Below are positions 52,019 to 64,000 of a stretch of 64,000 nt of DNA, piece by piece. The translations under genes were made by a program, and so were the position numbers. Within the stretch, counting starts at the first letter, position 1; every line of letters starts with the position of its first letter. The notes under the pieces were generated by a model. The model saw nothing but the letters and a program-made list of their open reading frames with translations, was not told where the DNA came from and did no database searches. The stretch is from Pithys albifrons albifrons (Eukaryota > Chordata > Aves > Passeriformes > Thamnophilidae): the NCBI RefSeq assembly GCF_047495875.1, contig NC_092471.1, forward strand, positions 3,307,001-3,371,000, read 5' to 3'.

Positions 52019-54599
52019 GATCCATTTATAGCATATATATAGATATATTTGAGGTACTTTAACCCCTGAATGTGTTTTTAATACCTCATTTTAACTATAA
52101 TATTAATTAACTATGTGGTTTTTTGTTTTTTGTTGTTTTTTTTTTTGTTTTTGTTTTTGTTTTTTTTTAATTTCCTGCTTTGAAAAGTGGAAATCATCCT
52201 TATTCAATCTGGTGTCCTTCTATAATATATAAGACAAAATCTTTGTTATTTCTCACCTGAATTTCTGTGATTCTTTTATTTGGTTCACCAACAGATGAAT
52301 TCTACCTTCTAAATAAAATCTCATATTTAATTTTATATATAGATGGCCTATAAAAAGGCTGATTTGATGATGCTATTTAAAGCACATTATTGGGTAATAT
52401 ATATTACCATCATCTATGTTACATTCATTTCCTGCTGGATTTTGAGTCAAGACATTACCTGACAAAATAGTGAGAAAAACATTTTGCAAGGAATTATTTA
52501 CTGGATTCTGGTACCAAGATTTTTATGCTTTGGCCCTCAGTGCTGACTCCAGGGGAGGTCACTGTACATCTCAGAGAAACTGTTTTCATTGAGAGAGTTT
52601 AGTATGCATGTCACAGTTTAAAATATGGACATTCCCACCCATTTTATCCTTTTGTATTTTAATATTGAACCAAAGACTTACTTCATGTAATTGATCTATA
52701 AATATCTTAGAATGAAACAGTCAATTCAACCAGAATCAATTTAAGATTTCCTTTTTAAGAAATTAAAAATGCCTCCATGCTATACAACTTCTTTAGCCTA
52801 TAAATCTATCCTATTGTCTTGATTTAAGAAACTCCTTTTTTTAGAAAAAAACCAGAAATCATGACTTTTTCATATTCACAGTGTGGCAGCAGAACCTGGT
52901 GGTGAAACTGCCCTCATTAATTCTATTAAAGAACTGCATCGACTCTGAAAGAGGGTAAAGGACTGTGCAGAACATCAGGGGGCACAGAACTGAGTCAAAC
53001 CATAAAGATGTAAGGAATTGACTTTTCAGGGTGATTTTTATCAAGATAGGAGATGTTGTTGGGAAGAATTTAAACCAAATCTAATGTAGGAATTGTTGTC
53101 ACAGCCTTGGAAGAAGACAGAGTTGGAAACCACAGAAAAAGAGGGATCACTGCAAGGGGCTTTGGTCAACATGAGCAAGTCCTTGTGTGGGATTGTGAGT
53201 GCCCAGAAAAGATTTTGGGGGCTGCACCTGACACTGAGTGCTCAGTTGCTTTTCAACCTCAGGAATATTTGCAGAGCACAGATCCTGCCTGAGAATGTGA
53301 GGAAACCAAGCATTCCAAAGCAAAACACAATTTTACTTTAAGTTATTAAACAAGGGTGTTCTCCATTACTACTTTTATTTAAATCTTCCACGGTTTCAGT
53401 AGCCTAAGAGCAAAACTTTGCAGAACATCCTGTCTTCACATCTTTTCACCTGAAAATTTCATTGTTCAAAATCAAAGCATGATCTGGCCCCAAAATCATT
53501 CCAAATGGAAAACAAAGCCCATTTCATACACCTGATCAAATACCTGCATGCTGAGACTGCCCTTCCTGTGTTCCATCACCTTCTCCAGCTTCCAAACTGC
53601 TGTTTCTGCCTTCTCTTTTCTCTCCTTTTAACCCAACTTTAGCAAGATTTCAACTCAGTTTTCCACTCTATTCCAATGCCAGCTTAATATTATTAAAAAA
53701 AGTAAATTAAATTTATATGTGACAGGGAAAAGAGTGATAAAAGAGTTGCAGAGAATGTGAGCAAACCATGTCATCGATAGTTTTGATTTTAAAAGCTTAA
53801 AAGCCTCCAGCATTCTGTAACATGCTTGTGCAGAGTCTCTATGAAAAGAGAACCTGAAAATAGTCTGGATATTTTCACAGAACATTTATAACAGAAAACA
53901 AGTCTAAAGACACAAACCTTTGCCAGAAGCAAAAAAGTTGATGTGGATTACCTTTGACTCCTCTTCCACTTCATTGGCAGTCCATGATAACATACAGTTT
54001 TGACAGGAAAATAAAGGGAATTAACAAAATGGTAACTGAAGACATGTTCCAACTTTAGATCCCAATTATAGCCCACATTGCTTAAAGCAAGGAAATGTGC
54101 AAACATCTAACACAGATGAAGGGGAGACATCTAATGAAAGAGACAACATGACATGGGAACACCGAAGCAGAAGCAGCTAATTAAACCCATACAACTGCAG
54201 CACAAATGAATTATTAAGGGGGCAGAAGTTAGTGATAAACTTGTAGTGCTTTTATGCTGAAAGAAGATTTAAAATTAAGCAACCTGTAAACACAAGCTCT
54301 ATGTAGGGCTGGGGTGGAGGGTGAGTATTTAGCATTGCATTTATTTCCCCTACTGTATCTTGCTGTGCCATCCAAGCTTCCTATCCAAGATTGCCCTGGA
54401 CAGCTTTGCCTCTGGGCTGAAGGGGTTTGATAAAGCTGTGTGGTGCTCCCTGGAAAATGCCTTTTTCTTTGGAGTATAAACCTCCATTCACCATTAACAG
54501 CAACCAAGCATGAGGATATTTCAAAGGCAACATTCATTTCACTTACCCTGGGGGCTCATTCTGGGATTAGAGTAATCTGAACAACTTCCTGCTCCCCAG
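52019..54599. other. Non-coding AT-rich sequence
   Basis: A T-rich simple repeat is at 52119-52169. No gene or transposon is recognised. Two overlapping open frames at 53093-53341 both look protein-like, which mainly shows how easily chance frames arise here. Confidence 0.5.
52119..52169. repeat. T-rich simple repeat
   Basis: Nearly pure T with single G interruptions every 5-9 bases. Low complexity. Confidence 0.93.
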
Positions 54600-54694
54600 G
54601 AAGGTATCCACTGCTGCTGATCTACAACCTACCGACAGGAGAAAGCGGAATGAACACCTGGAAATTCGGGATCTGGCATGGATGCTTAATACTG
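54600..54694 (+). CDS. Candidate internal coding exon, product unknown
   Basis: A strong splice acceptor ('cttcctgctccccag', with a possible branch point 'ctgaac' about 20 bases before the AG) precedes 54600, and a donor G/GTAATT follows 54694. The 95 bases between hold 31 open codons in one frame (54601-54693, phase 2 to phase 1), with a charged run TDRRKRNEHLEIRDL and four CpGs within about 90 bases. A second frame is also open through the block, so the frame is not proven. No protein family is recognised. A CR1 copy begins about 40 bases downstream of the donor, tolerable in an intron but unusual this close to an exon. Linked exons were not found in the window. Confidence 0.27.
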
Positions 54695-54732
54695 GTAATT
54701 TTTGACACGTGGAGTGCAGCCACAATGAATTA

Positions 54733-54893
54733 ACACAGGGCTGTAAGTTCCATTTAACCCTTGAAGGGTCCAAGCCCAAGTTGGACAGGGCTTGGAGCAA
54801 CCTGGTGTATTGGGAGAGGGGTATGGGATGGGTGGGGGGTTGGAACTGGCTGAGCAATAAGGTCCCTTCTGAGCCCAATCATTCTTTGATTCA
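54733..54893 (+). mobile_element. CR1 LINE, short 3' end
   Basis: Plus-orientation CR1 text: 'acagggctgtaagttccatt', 'gtccaagcccaagttggaca', 'gggcttggagcaacctggtg', 'aataaggtcccttctgagcc' and 'caatcattctttgattc'. Diverged and non-coding. The left edge is approximate because the first 25 bases match loosely. Confidence 0.9.
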
Positions 54894-57529
54894 AGTTCTC
54901 CAGTGAGCACTAGAAAAGGGCAACCAAGGGGCCTTGCTCAGGTGTGGGTGGGAGGACCCACATCTCCATGTAGAACAGGAACACGGGCTCTGCATCTGGA
55001 GCAGAGGCCTGTGAGGGACAAAAGGAACAGCTCTTACCTCGGGACAAAGGCACAGGAATCCAGGAAGGGAAATCTGTGGGTGGCCATGACCAACTCTCCA
55101 TCTTGTTCATCTACTTGTTCCCTCCCTGTAGTTTTGGAAAATTCATATGGAGCTGAAAATTTGCACTCATGGGGCTTGAGGAGTTGATTACAAACTTCCT
55201 GTTAACTTCTTGAAAATTAGCTGTAATGTGGAAGAAAAGCACTGAGGGTTTGCACTGGTATTTCAGTCCTTGGAAGGATGTTCTTTATATGGAAGGTTTT
55301 CTGCAAGTTGCTGAGGTTTTTAAAATAGCCTGTAACACACTCTGCTTTTGGCATTTCCACAACAGTTACTTAAACAAGCTGATAATTTAATCATGTTGAT
55401 GATTACACAACTCCTCTGAAATCAGACTTAATCAGAGCAGCTTTGTGCATTCAACATAGATGATAAACCCTTACAATCTGAGCCTTGGGCTCTGCTCTGT
55501 ACCTGCTCTTCCAGAATTACAGGAGGATATTTTTAGGTAAAGAAATCTCTAAAATAAACTGAGTTTTAACTGGAGTGGAAATCCATTTGAATGCCAGGCT
55601 TCACTGACCAGGCAGGTATCACCTTCTCCCTTTCTTCATTCCAGAATAAGTATTTCTCTCTTTGGTGAAACAAAAGATTGAGCAGAATAGAAAAATAGTT
55701 TCCACTGTAACTCATTGGTTTGCAACTCACTGAACTTTAAAAACCATCATGGATTGAAGTCCCCTCACAGATGACAACTTGTCTGTTTACAATGCAGATT
55801 TAACTCCTAAAATGTCATTAAGTCTTTTCTAAATCTCCTTTTCCTCAAACACTGATTTCCTTCAAGAGAGATTCAGAGTTCACACTGAAAATGCCACAGG
55901 AAGCCTTGGAATATCCAAATACTTTCTTTTTTTACACCTATAAAACGATCAACTACAATATAGAGCTATTTTAAAGGGCAATTTTGGTAAAATCCTGTAT
56001 CTCAGTGCAATTAAAATAAAATAAATGCTTCAGAACTAATTTTTTTATCATTTAAACTCATAACTGACTTCTTTAATTTTAGTAGCAGAATATTTCATAG
56101 GAAAATCTCCTATTTTACACACTTAGTAAAAAACTAAATAGATAGGAAATAAAATGAAATAAATAGGAAATAAAGGAAACCCCAGGTCTCATTTCACTGC
56201 ATGAAACAGAAGAACTAATTGTGGGAAAAAAAATCCGTTTGAAGAGTTTGCACAATGAGTTGTTTATATGCTTAAGATACAAGACAATTTTGGATTTCAT
56301 GATTTAAAAAGCCTCTCATTTGGACATCTGTAAAAACGACTGAAATTAACAGCAATTTTTAAAATTACCTATTAATTTATAAGCAATCACCTTTCACTCT
56401 GGCATGTGGGGGAGGGAAAAAGATAAATTTTAAATAAATAATTTAGAAATTTTAAGACTCTGCATAGCAAATCCAAGTGGATCCTTTAGTGTACAACTAC
56501 GGTATGGCATTTTTTGATTTCTTAGCTGGTTGGTCCCGTTTTTAACCTCTGACACTGTGGCTCTCCTCTCACAAAAGATGCATTATAAGTATTTTCTATT
56601 AATAATTAAGATTCTTTTCAGGACCAACTTTGTTCCTCCTCAGTCTAGTCAAAGATATTGTAATTAAGGGCAACAGTGAAATTGTCACTTGTTTGATAAT
56701 CAGTAATATTTATAAGTAATTTTTCAATCAGTTATTGGGCATGACCCAAACACAGAAAAGAGATCAAACCTAAACCCCCTCATAAGCAGCTGAGCAGTAT
56801 CAAATTAACTTTCATTATTAAGTGTCCCCTTGTTCATTTTTCTGAATTAAAAAATAAGCAAAACTTTTTATATTCCTCTTCATCCATCTATTCTTCTTGC
56901 CAACTGGAGCTGCTGCAATTATTCTTTACCTTAATTTCCTTTTTATGGGTTTTAACCAAGGCTTGAAGAAAAACTTCCAGTACCTGAAACATCAACAAGT
57001 AACTGTTACAATAATCCCAGTTCACTGAAGGTTGAGCAACACCTTGGGATTAATGGAAAGGCACAAACTGAATATTTGAGAATACTCACAGGAACAAGAA
57101 TATTCTAGAGGGAAAACTGGGAGAGGCAGAAGTTGCATGTCCTGCTCTGGTTCCAAGGACAAAAGAAATGATGCAAAATGAAGAATCCATTCAAGTTCTT
57201 CCACTTCTTCAAACCTGGAGGAATCCATGACCAACCCAAATTTCCTTCCAAAACTTTACAAATAGAAATGGAACGGGCATAGTTTTATTTCAATTATTCT
57301 TGGTGTTTAGCCCTGGCTTGAGAAAGAGGATGAAATGAGGGACCTCATCCAACCTAATCTTGTCTCCAGCTACATGATGATCTGTATTGAGGGATTTCCA
57401 AAATATTGATATATGTGCTGTATTTGAGATACCTCTTGAATCTTAGTGATTTTATGGCTCAATTCCCTTTTTTGAAGCGTTTTCACTGAAATTAATACAA
57501 ACCTTTCATTCTTTTTAAGACATATTCCT

Positions 57530-57560
57530 CCATACCTCATCTCTTCCATACCTCATCTCC
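57530..57560. repeat. Tandem duplication, period 16 bp
   Basis: The 14-mer 'ccatacctcatctc' occurs at 57530-57543 and 57546-57559. Confidence 0.88.
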
Positions 57561-60141
57561 CCATGGCCATTACACTTATGCATAACAATTTTTTTTCAAA
57601 ACTTTAAAAAAAAAATCATGCATACTTCTTTAATAGTTCTCCTATTCATTTCTTTTCTTGAGGAAATGAGCAAGATTAATAATTTCAGGTCATTTTATTT
57701 TACTTTTCAAGGTATAATACATCATTTAAAAAGGAAATACAGCTCTAAAAGTTGCTGTTAAGGACCATGAAGCAGAAAAATAATATGTAGCTCCTCTGCA
57801 AGGTTTTTATCTTAACAGCATTACTAACTGTGACATTTATCCTGCTTAACCTCACCAAATGTACCCTAGGGAAATGTCAACAGAGTCTTATGGTTTTAAT
57901 ACAAATGAATTATCAAAGAGTTTGAATAATGTAATCATCTTAATGTATTCAGTTTTTATAATGAACATCTGTTATGGGCAGAGAGAAGCAAAGTGACTGG
58001 TTAATGCAACAATTAAATAAACAATTAAACTCAAAAATTAATAAAACTCATTCTACAATTTTAACTGTTTCGAGTAACAACCTGAAGGAACTGCCACCAA
58101 AATATTCCTCACAGCCCCTATTTCTGTTGGATGATGTTTTACTTTTTGAGGGAATTCATACATGTTGTTTAGATGCCTGTTCTGGGTATAATCCTGTTTA
58201 CAAAGACAGCTTGTTCCCCAGACACAAATCTTTCCCTTTGAGTGATGCACATTTGTGTTCCAAAATTCCTGCCAAACCTCTTACTTTACATGCCTTTACC
58301 AATAATCTTTCTGCAGTGTATTTTCTGTCAACTGCATTTATTAAGAGGGCTGTTTTCAACCATCCTGCTTGCATACATTACAGCAATTCCACTCTCGTGG
58401 GAATAAACTCTCTAATTATCAGGATGGTCTAACAAATGCCTCTGGTATTTACTGCCATTCTATTTTATTTTGGCATTATGCTTTATGACCTGAGTATAAT
58501 ATCTGGAAAATTTACATGAATGATACATAATTTTGCAGCTTATACTCTTCTGAGCTCCGTTTTATGAGTAATTCCAAGAAATCATGAATATTTTGTTAAG
58601 GAAATCTTGCTGTCATTTGTGATTCAGAAAATAAACATCCTGTTTCATCCGAGTTCCTGAATGACATTTCACTCCATCTCCGTGCTCTGAACCTTGTTCC
58701 TGCACCATAATCAGCTTGTTCTTTTGCTCCTGAAATGCTGGAATTTCAATATTCTTCAGGCACAATTGTCAGTTTGTCATCACACATCCACACAGTCAGA
58801 GCAGTTCGGGGTCTGAGCATGCAAATCTGCCCTGGTGAGATTATTCTCTGACATCCCTTGCCAGGCTGGTGCCAGGCTGGATTCATCTGCTTTTGTTGGG
58901 TGCCATTTGCTTGATGGCTCCTGTTTGCCATTCACAATTCGTTAGCAAGCTGCATTCAGAATAATATTACCATGAAAGAGAAAGTTATCCCATGACTGAA
59001 GGTCTTAATTGCTCTTAGATTAACCCCAGAATTATCATGACACACAAAATTTTGACTTTGGCCACAACCGCAACTTAACTGGACTTCAACAAATTATTTA
59101 TTTTTACTGCTCTTATTTTCTGTGCTTATTTTTTTAGATTTCTCACTGAAATCCACAACCTCAATGTCAGTGACTGTGTCTAGCTGGGTTCTATAGCTCC
59201 AAATGGTATTCCCAGTGTATTGACCAGGAAAAACCCAAAGTGGTTCTACCTGGATGAAGGAAAACAAGTCTGTTCTGCCAAGGTTTAAACACTAAGCTCA
59301 AGTGTTCAAGATTCTGGGCCTCCTGTCAGGATTCAGAATTTTTAACCAGCTCTAGAGTGAATGTCCATCTCTTTATTTAGAAAGAGTGGGTATGGGAATA
59401 GATCTGAAAAATTCTAAGTATAATAATGGTGTTTTCTTTCTAGATGAAGTCAAAGCACGTCAGATACAGCAGGAAGGTTCAAAGCTGATTTAAGTGTTCA
59501 TTTCTAGCTGCAAATTTATGCCATCCTCAAAACCTTCCTATTGAAAATAAGACAGAAAAAAATTATCTCAAAAATCTCAGTTAGGCAGAGTATGATAATT
59601 ATTTCTGAGTATGAGTGAAGAGGGCCCTGGGAAGTGAGGAATGTTGGCTCCACTGGTGGCTCACCCTTTCCTAGGCACGGGACTGGCTGTCACACATGTC
59701 AGCTCTGAAACCTCGGCACACAGGCAACTTTTCTCACAGGGGAAATCAGTCATGGCAGTCAAGAGCTAACAGAGAAGCTGCTGCTGTCAGGATCACATGA
59801 ACATATGCATAATTTTCAGCCTTGTTTTAACATTCATCATCACTAAGAAGCATGTAGAGCAACCCAAACATCTGCCTGTGACTGAGCAAATCTCATTCTG
59901 GCTGTTGGGGTTGATTACTTGGTGGGGGATGCCCTCACCTGTCTGGCTGATTATGGTTTTCTTTTCACTTCACTCTGGTTACCACAAGCAACCCTGAACT
60001 TTACTGGACTCTCTGCTCCTTTACTTATCCCACTATTCAGTCCCAACTCTTCTGAAACCACTAAACCATCTAAACCCTTTGAGCCTGACCAAAACAAAAC
60101 CTTGCTTTTCCAGGATCTTCTACACAGTTTTTTGTGCATAA

Positions 60142-60168
60142 TATTTTATTTATTTATTTATTTATTTG
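60142..60168. repeat. (TTTA)n microsatellite
   Basis: About six tandem ttta/attt units. Confidence 0.95.
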
Positions 60169-62878
60169 CCTTATAGCCAGATTATGTTGAATTCTTCTGG
60201 GAATGGTGATAATTTGGCCACCCACAGATCCATATCAGTGGAAAGGAAGAGCACTGTGGATATCAGGGATGGTGTGAGGATATCTGGGCTTTCCTTCTGT
60301 ATAGTAGGAACCTGGAATAACAACAGATCTCCCCTAGGGCAGGGTGTGAAACAGAGAATAAATTGTGATACAGCAGAACAATGTTGAGTATGAAAACAGA
60401 CCAGGATAGATAAACCTTCCTGGAGCCCTGGGAAGCACTGGCAGAAGGCAGAAGGATGACACTTCCTGACACCAACTGCCTCTATTCTGTTCCAGTTCTA
60501 CTGTAAATGCCTTTTGTGAGCTAAGCCTTGGTCCTTTAAAATAAATTATCTTTAATTACCAGGTTTGCTCCTCTGTCCTCTGAAAATTGTCACTTCTTTC
60601 CTTTGTTCTAATATTTGCTTACCTTCCCAGGAAAACGTGACTTCTCCCAGGGAAATTCTCAGTGCTCCACAGGGTATTTCCAGCTAATTTCCTCAATACT
60701 CAAAGGATGCACATAATCTGGACTTCCCCAAATGAGTATTCATTTGTTCTCTGTACATTCTCTCCTTTGATCTTAGTATTTTACAAGGTCAGTTCTAAGC
60801 ATAACTCCACAAATTTTGAGATCCCTCCTCCAATTTAATTTCTGTGTCCTTCAGCATTAGCAGGCAGAGGGAAATGATCACCCAGCTTTTTTCCCTGTGC
60901 ATTATTTGCCACTTCCCAAAGATTTCCCTGCTGTGTTCCCTGGAGTTTCATTTTGCATGCCAGAAACCAAGATTCCTTTGACATACCACCACCCCTCCAA
61001 ATCTCTCTTGAGTTACTCATTTTCATTAATATTCCATTTATACGAACCAGCACATTTGATTTCAGTAATGCATCGAAAATCACAATTGGTGTCACCTCCT
61101 TTGCCTCTGCACTCTGTTATTGCTGTTTGTTTCTGCTCTTTCCATCCAGCCACTTTAATACATTAACAGAGTCTCCACTTTTCTTCTGATCTGATTTCTG
61201 TCTCAAATAATAAAGTTCTAAACAAAGTAAAATTGCCTGGCACATTTTTAGCTGAGGTGCCACTGGAACTTTGCTCTCCTTCATCACCCCCTCTCACCCA
61301 AAACAGGTCTTGAAGGTGTTAATGTTCACATAGACCATGAAATAAACTATTTTTAGAAAGAATTCTTTGCTGAAAGTGATAATTATTTGTCCAGGTAAGG
61401 TTTTATTTCTTTGTGCTTTGCTTCTCAGTGAGAGCTTTAAAGGCAGAGGGGAAAGGATCACCAAGATTTTGGCAATGACAAGTATGTCAGTTAAAGATAA
61501 ATAAAATTGTTTTCATGTTTGAAAATGAAAAAGAATCCAAATTGTTTAGGTTATATTAAAATAATAACTTCCTGGGGAAATTTGGTATAATGGATTATAA
61601 CAAATATACTGAAGAATGGCAGAAAATCCAAGAAGTCTATTTGTGATAATGAGTCTGTGACTTTAATTGACATTCAAATCTTGTTTAAACATTGGCCTAT
61701 TGAACTGTGTCTCTCTATTTAATTGAGTTTAACACTAAAATAGGAAAAGATATTTTCATTTGGCAGTGGCAACTAAAAACACCTAAAGTGATAAGATCAG
61801 CAATCTCAAGGAATTTAGAACCAATGTTTTTTTAATGCAGTAAAACTGATGTTATAGTGCCTGGTCTTTCTGAGGGCCTGATTTTCACTATTATATTTTG
61901 TATATTTTTACTGCATCTAGTTCTCTGTTCTTCCTTGAAAGCAGAGCTGAATTGACTGTCCAAAATCATGGATATGATTTCTCATGAATATTACAAAGCA
62001 AGTCATTTCCTTTAGTGCTGCCAAGACTAAGAAAGGAGAGAATGTCTGAGCACCTTCTTCCAAAGCAGAATGACAATAATGAAGATTTGGCAGGAGAAAC
62101 AACTTTCTTTCCAAAATGTTTCACTTCCAAACCCATATTTTTCACTTAGGGAGTCATCCAAAGTTCATCCCTTAGAGTTTTTAAGAAGTCTTTCCTATAA
62201 AAATATTCACCATTCTCCAAATCATTCAAATTAATACAATGACACTTCAGCTCCTGGATCCTGTGCAGACTTTCCTTAGAAAAACAGATACATTGAATAA
62301 AAACCAAGTACCAGAGAACTCATGACCCACTGACCAATGAAGTGTTTGGAAAATGTTCTTTGAGGTACTGTAGAATCTTTGTTACAGTGTTAGATAAAAG
62401 AGAACACATTTAACAAAGCCTTATTCTATTAAATTTTGGATAAAGACATTTCACCATCATTAGAAAAATCAATGTATCTCAAAAGGTTCTATGAACATTC
62501 AAATTCTTTTCAGACACACAAGTTATTTAGAATGCAGATTCTGCTTTTACACAGAAAGTTTTGTTCACACTGTGCCTTTCACTCACGAAAAACAAATGAA
62601 AAAATAAAAATTAAAAGGGAAAAAACCCAACACCTCTTTAATTAATCAACACTGTGACTATGAACAGCTCATGAAAAGGATCAAATAAAACCCTCCATAT
62701 GAAACCCAAGAGGCTGAGCTTGCTAAGCAAAGAATTAGTCACAGCTTCTATCAAGAAATTGATTTATGACATACAAACAAACATATAAAACTCTCATCCA
62801 GTTCAGAGTCTACTTTTTAACAGGAAAATTGAACTCTGGGAACAGCAATCTCAAAACAAACTACTTTCTGACCATTAA

Positions 62879-62928
62879 TAAAATAAGGCAAAATTAAAGG
62901 CTCATAATTAAAATAAGGCAAAATTAAA
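62879..62928. repeat. Duplicated 18-mer, period about 31 bp
   Basis: The text 'aaaataaggcaaaattaaa' occurs twice, about 31 bases apart. Confidence 0.85.
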
Positions 62929-64000
62929 TTAAATAGGAAATTAGAGACTAGATAATTAATGCATTCCCTTCTCGATACCAGATGTTCTTTTCTTCCAAAA
63001 GCTTCGAATTTATGAGTAAAGAGGAAAAAAAGAATCTCAATCGCTGATAAACAGATAATTAGAAGCAAACTAGGCTTGAAATTAGATTATATACTTTTAC
63101 AAGAGGCTGTATACCTAAAGAATTATAAAAGAATTGCAGGGGGAAGAAGGTAGGCTTTAATTTGGTGAAGCCCAGGATGGGGGAAACTTTCAGAGGCTGG
63201 GCTTGAAACGAGAGCCTTTTGTAGTACAAAAACACGATGAGACAGCCTTTCAGAGCATTTCAAGCTTTTCCATAAAATATTGCCATTGCAGCCAAGGAAC
63301 CCGTCAGAGATGATAATTTTCACACAGTTTTGTATGAGAACCTCAAAAGGATCAAAAGGAAACTTTCAAGTTGCTTTGTGGCTTGTAAATATATTTAGGG
63401 ATTGCTTTGTGTCATAAACAATGGCACTCGAAGCACTTCAAAAGGAAAGCTGTTAGTGGTGTTACCTAACAAAAATAATGTTACTGACTGAAAATAGTTT
63501 ACAACACTTACAGTGGATAGAAACATTTATGTAAACAGTAAAAGAGTGGAATGGCTTTGGAAAGCATATTGTACAACAACAGCCACATCGATTAAAGTTA
63601 CTGCTGAATTTCCTATTTTATTGCTTTTAGTTCTCTTGATATCCTGGAGCAAAGGATTGAATTGCCCTGGCCCTGAGAACATGTGGCTTGTTAAATATTT
63701 GAGAATATTTAAGTATTAGACTGCATAAACACGGTAATTTCCTCTGATAAATATCCTAGAGAAAAAAAGCTGTTGCTCATTATCCTCCATTTAAAATGCT
63801 GTAGTTCAGTGGAGGTGCAGTAAAATCTCTCACTGCATTTCCCCTGGTGACAGTAAAATACACCTCGAAAATGGGCTGGATGTGGAACAGCAAATGAGCA
63901 GCTTTCCTGCAGGACTGGCATTAAAGACAGAGCCAAGACTGACATCAAAGGAGGTAGAACCATCTAAAAAATGATGTGTATTCCCCCAAATATTCTGATT

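Larger units (their letters stand above)
54894..64000. other. Non-coding AT-rich sequence
   Basis: No gene or transposon is recognised over 9 kb. Small tandem duplications (57530-57560, 62879-62928) and a (TTTA)n microsatellite (60142-60168) are present. The longest open frame outside repeats lies at 57974-58432 (plus, 152 codons), without recognised domains. The part at 63120-63330 is complex, with several CpGs, and may be a conserved non-coding block. Confidence 0.5.

Noticed and set aside
53093..53341. Two overlapping protein-like open frames
   Set aside because: Two frames cannot both be real. They show that protein-like appearance is weak evidence in this DNA.
54567..54878. 103-codon minus-strand open frame
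   Set aside because: Half of it is antisense to a CR1 3' end; the rest overlaps the better-supported plus-strand candidate exon.
1..64000. CRISPR array, bacterial operon or phage
   Set aside because: No regularly spaced direct repeats, no ribosome-binding-site-linked gene runs, and the CR1, SINE and LTR content is that of an avian nuclear genome.
1..64000. Mitochondrial insert (NUMT)
   Set aside because: No mitochondrial gene text was recognised in either strand by reading; an alignment search was not possible.

Overview
The window looks like nuclear DNA from a bird, most likely a passerine (songbird group). It is AT-rich, CpG-poor and gene-poor, as expected for a gene desert or a very large intron. 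There are no operons, CRISPR arrays or functional RNA genes. The organism call rests on the repeats. At least eight CR1 LINE 3' ends carry the typical avian CR1 tail (accttaaagaccat-like text and GATTCT-type 8-mers). One element at 8731-8873 has a tRNA-Ile-derived head joined to a CR1-like tail, the structure described for passerine SINEs. Two endogenous-retrovirus LTR regions complete the set.

Layout. 1-12.5 kb: two CR1 ends, a 71-bp tandem duplication, a tRNA-Ile/CR1 SINE, a homeodomain-site cluster near 9.05 kb, a GATA/TAAAA simple repeat and a short CR1 fragment. 12.5-31.2 kb: the longest stretch without a clear transposon; it holds simple repeats and several AT-rich blocks that resemble conserved non-coding elements (18.6-19.1 and 29.3-29.6 kb). 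31.2-35.1 kb: a short CR1 end, an LTR split by a CR1 insertion, and another CR1 fragment. 35-46 kb: one longer CR1 copy (40.06-40.63 kb), an octamer-containing block near 39.26 kb and simple repeats. 46.4-46.73 kb: a CpG-dense patch on the minus strand with splice acceptor, open frame, stop and poly(A) signal, the best candidate for a real terminal exon. 49.6-52.0 kb: a decayed coding-like stretch on the minus strand, then a plus-strand open frame, a polypurine tract and a CpG-rich retroviral LTR. 54.6 kb: a second candidate exon (plus strand) with good splice sites, next to a CR1 end. 55-64 kb: unannotated AT-rich sequence with simple repeats.

No complete protein-coding gene could be identified. 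The many 60-150 codon open frames are what chance gives in 64 kb, and several lie antisense to CR1 copies. The candidate exons are offered as hypotheses, since protein-like appearance alone misleads in DNA of this kind. Element names, orientations and boundaries come from reading the sequence against remembered family consensus features, not from database searches. I see no clear sign of a new biological system. The items most worth testing are the 46.4-46.7 kb candidate exon, the 54.6 kb candidate exon and the retroviral region at 50.7-52.0 kb.
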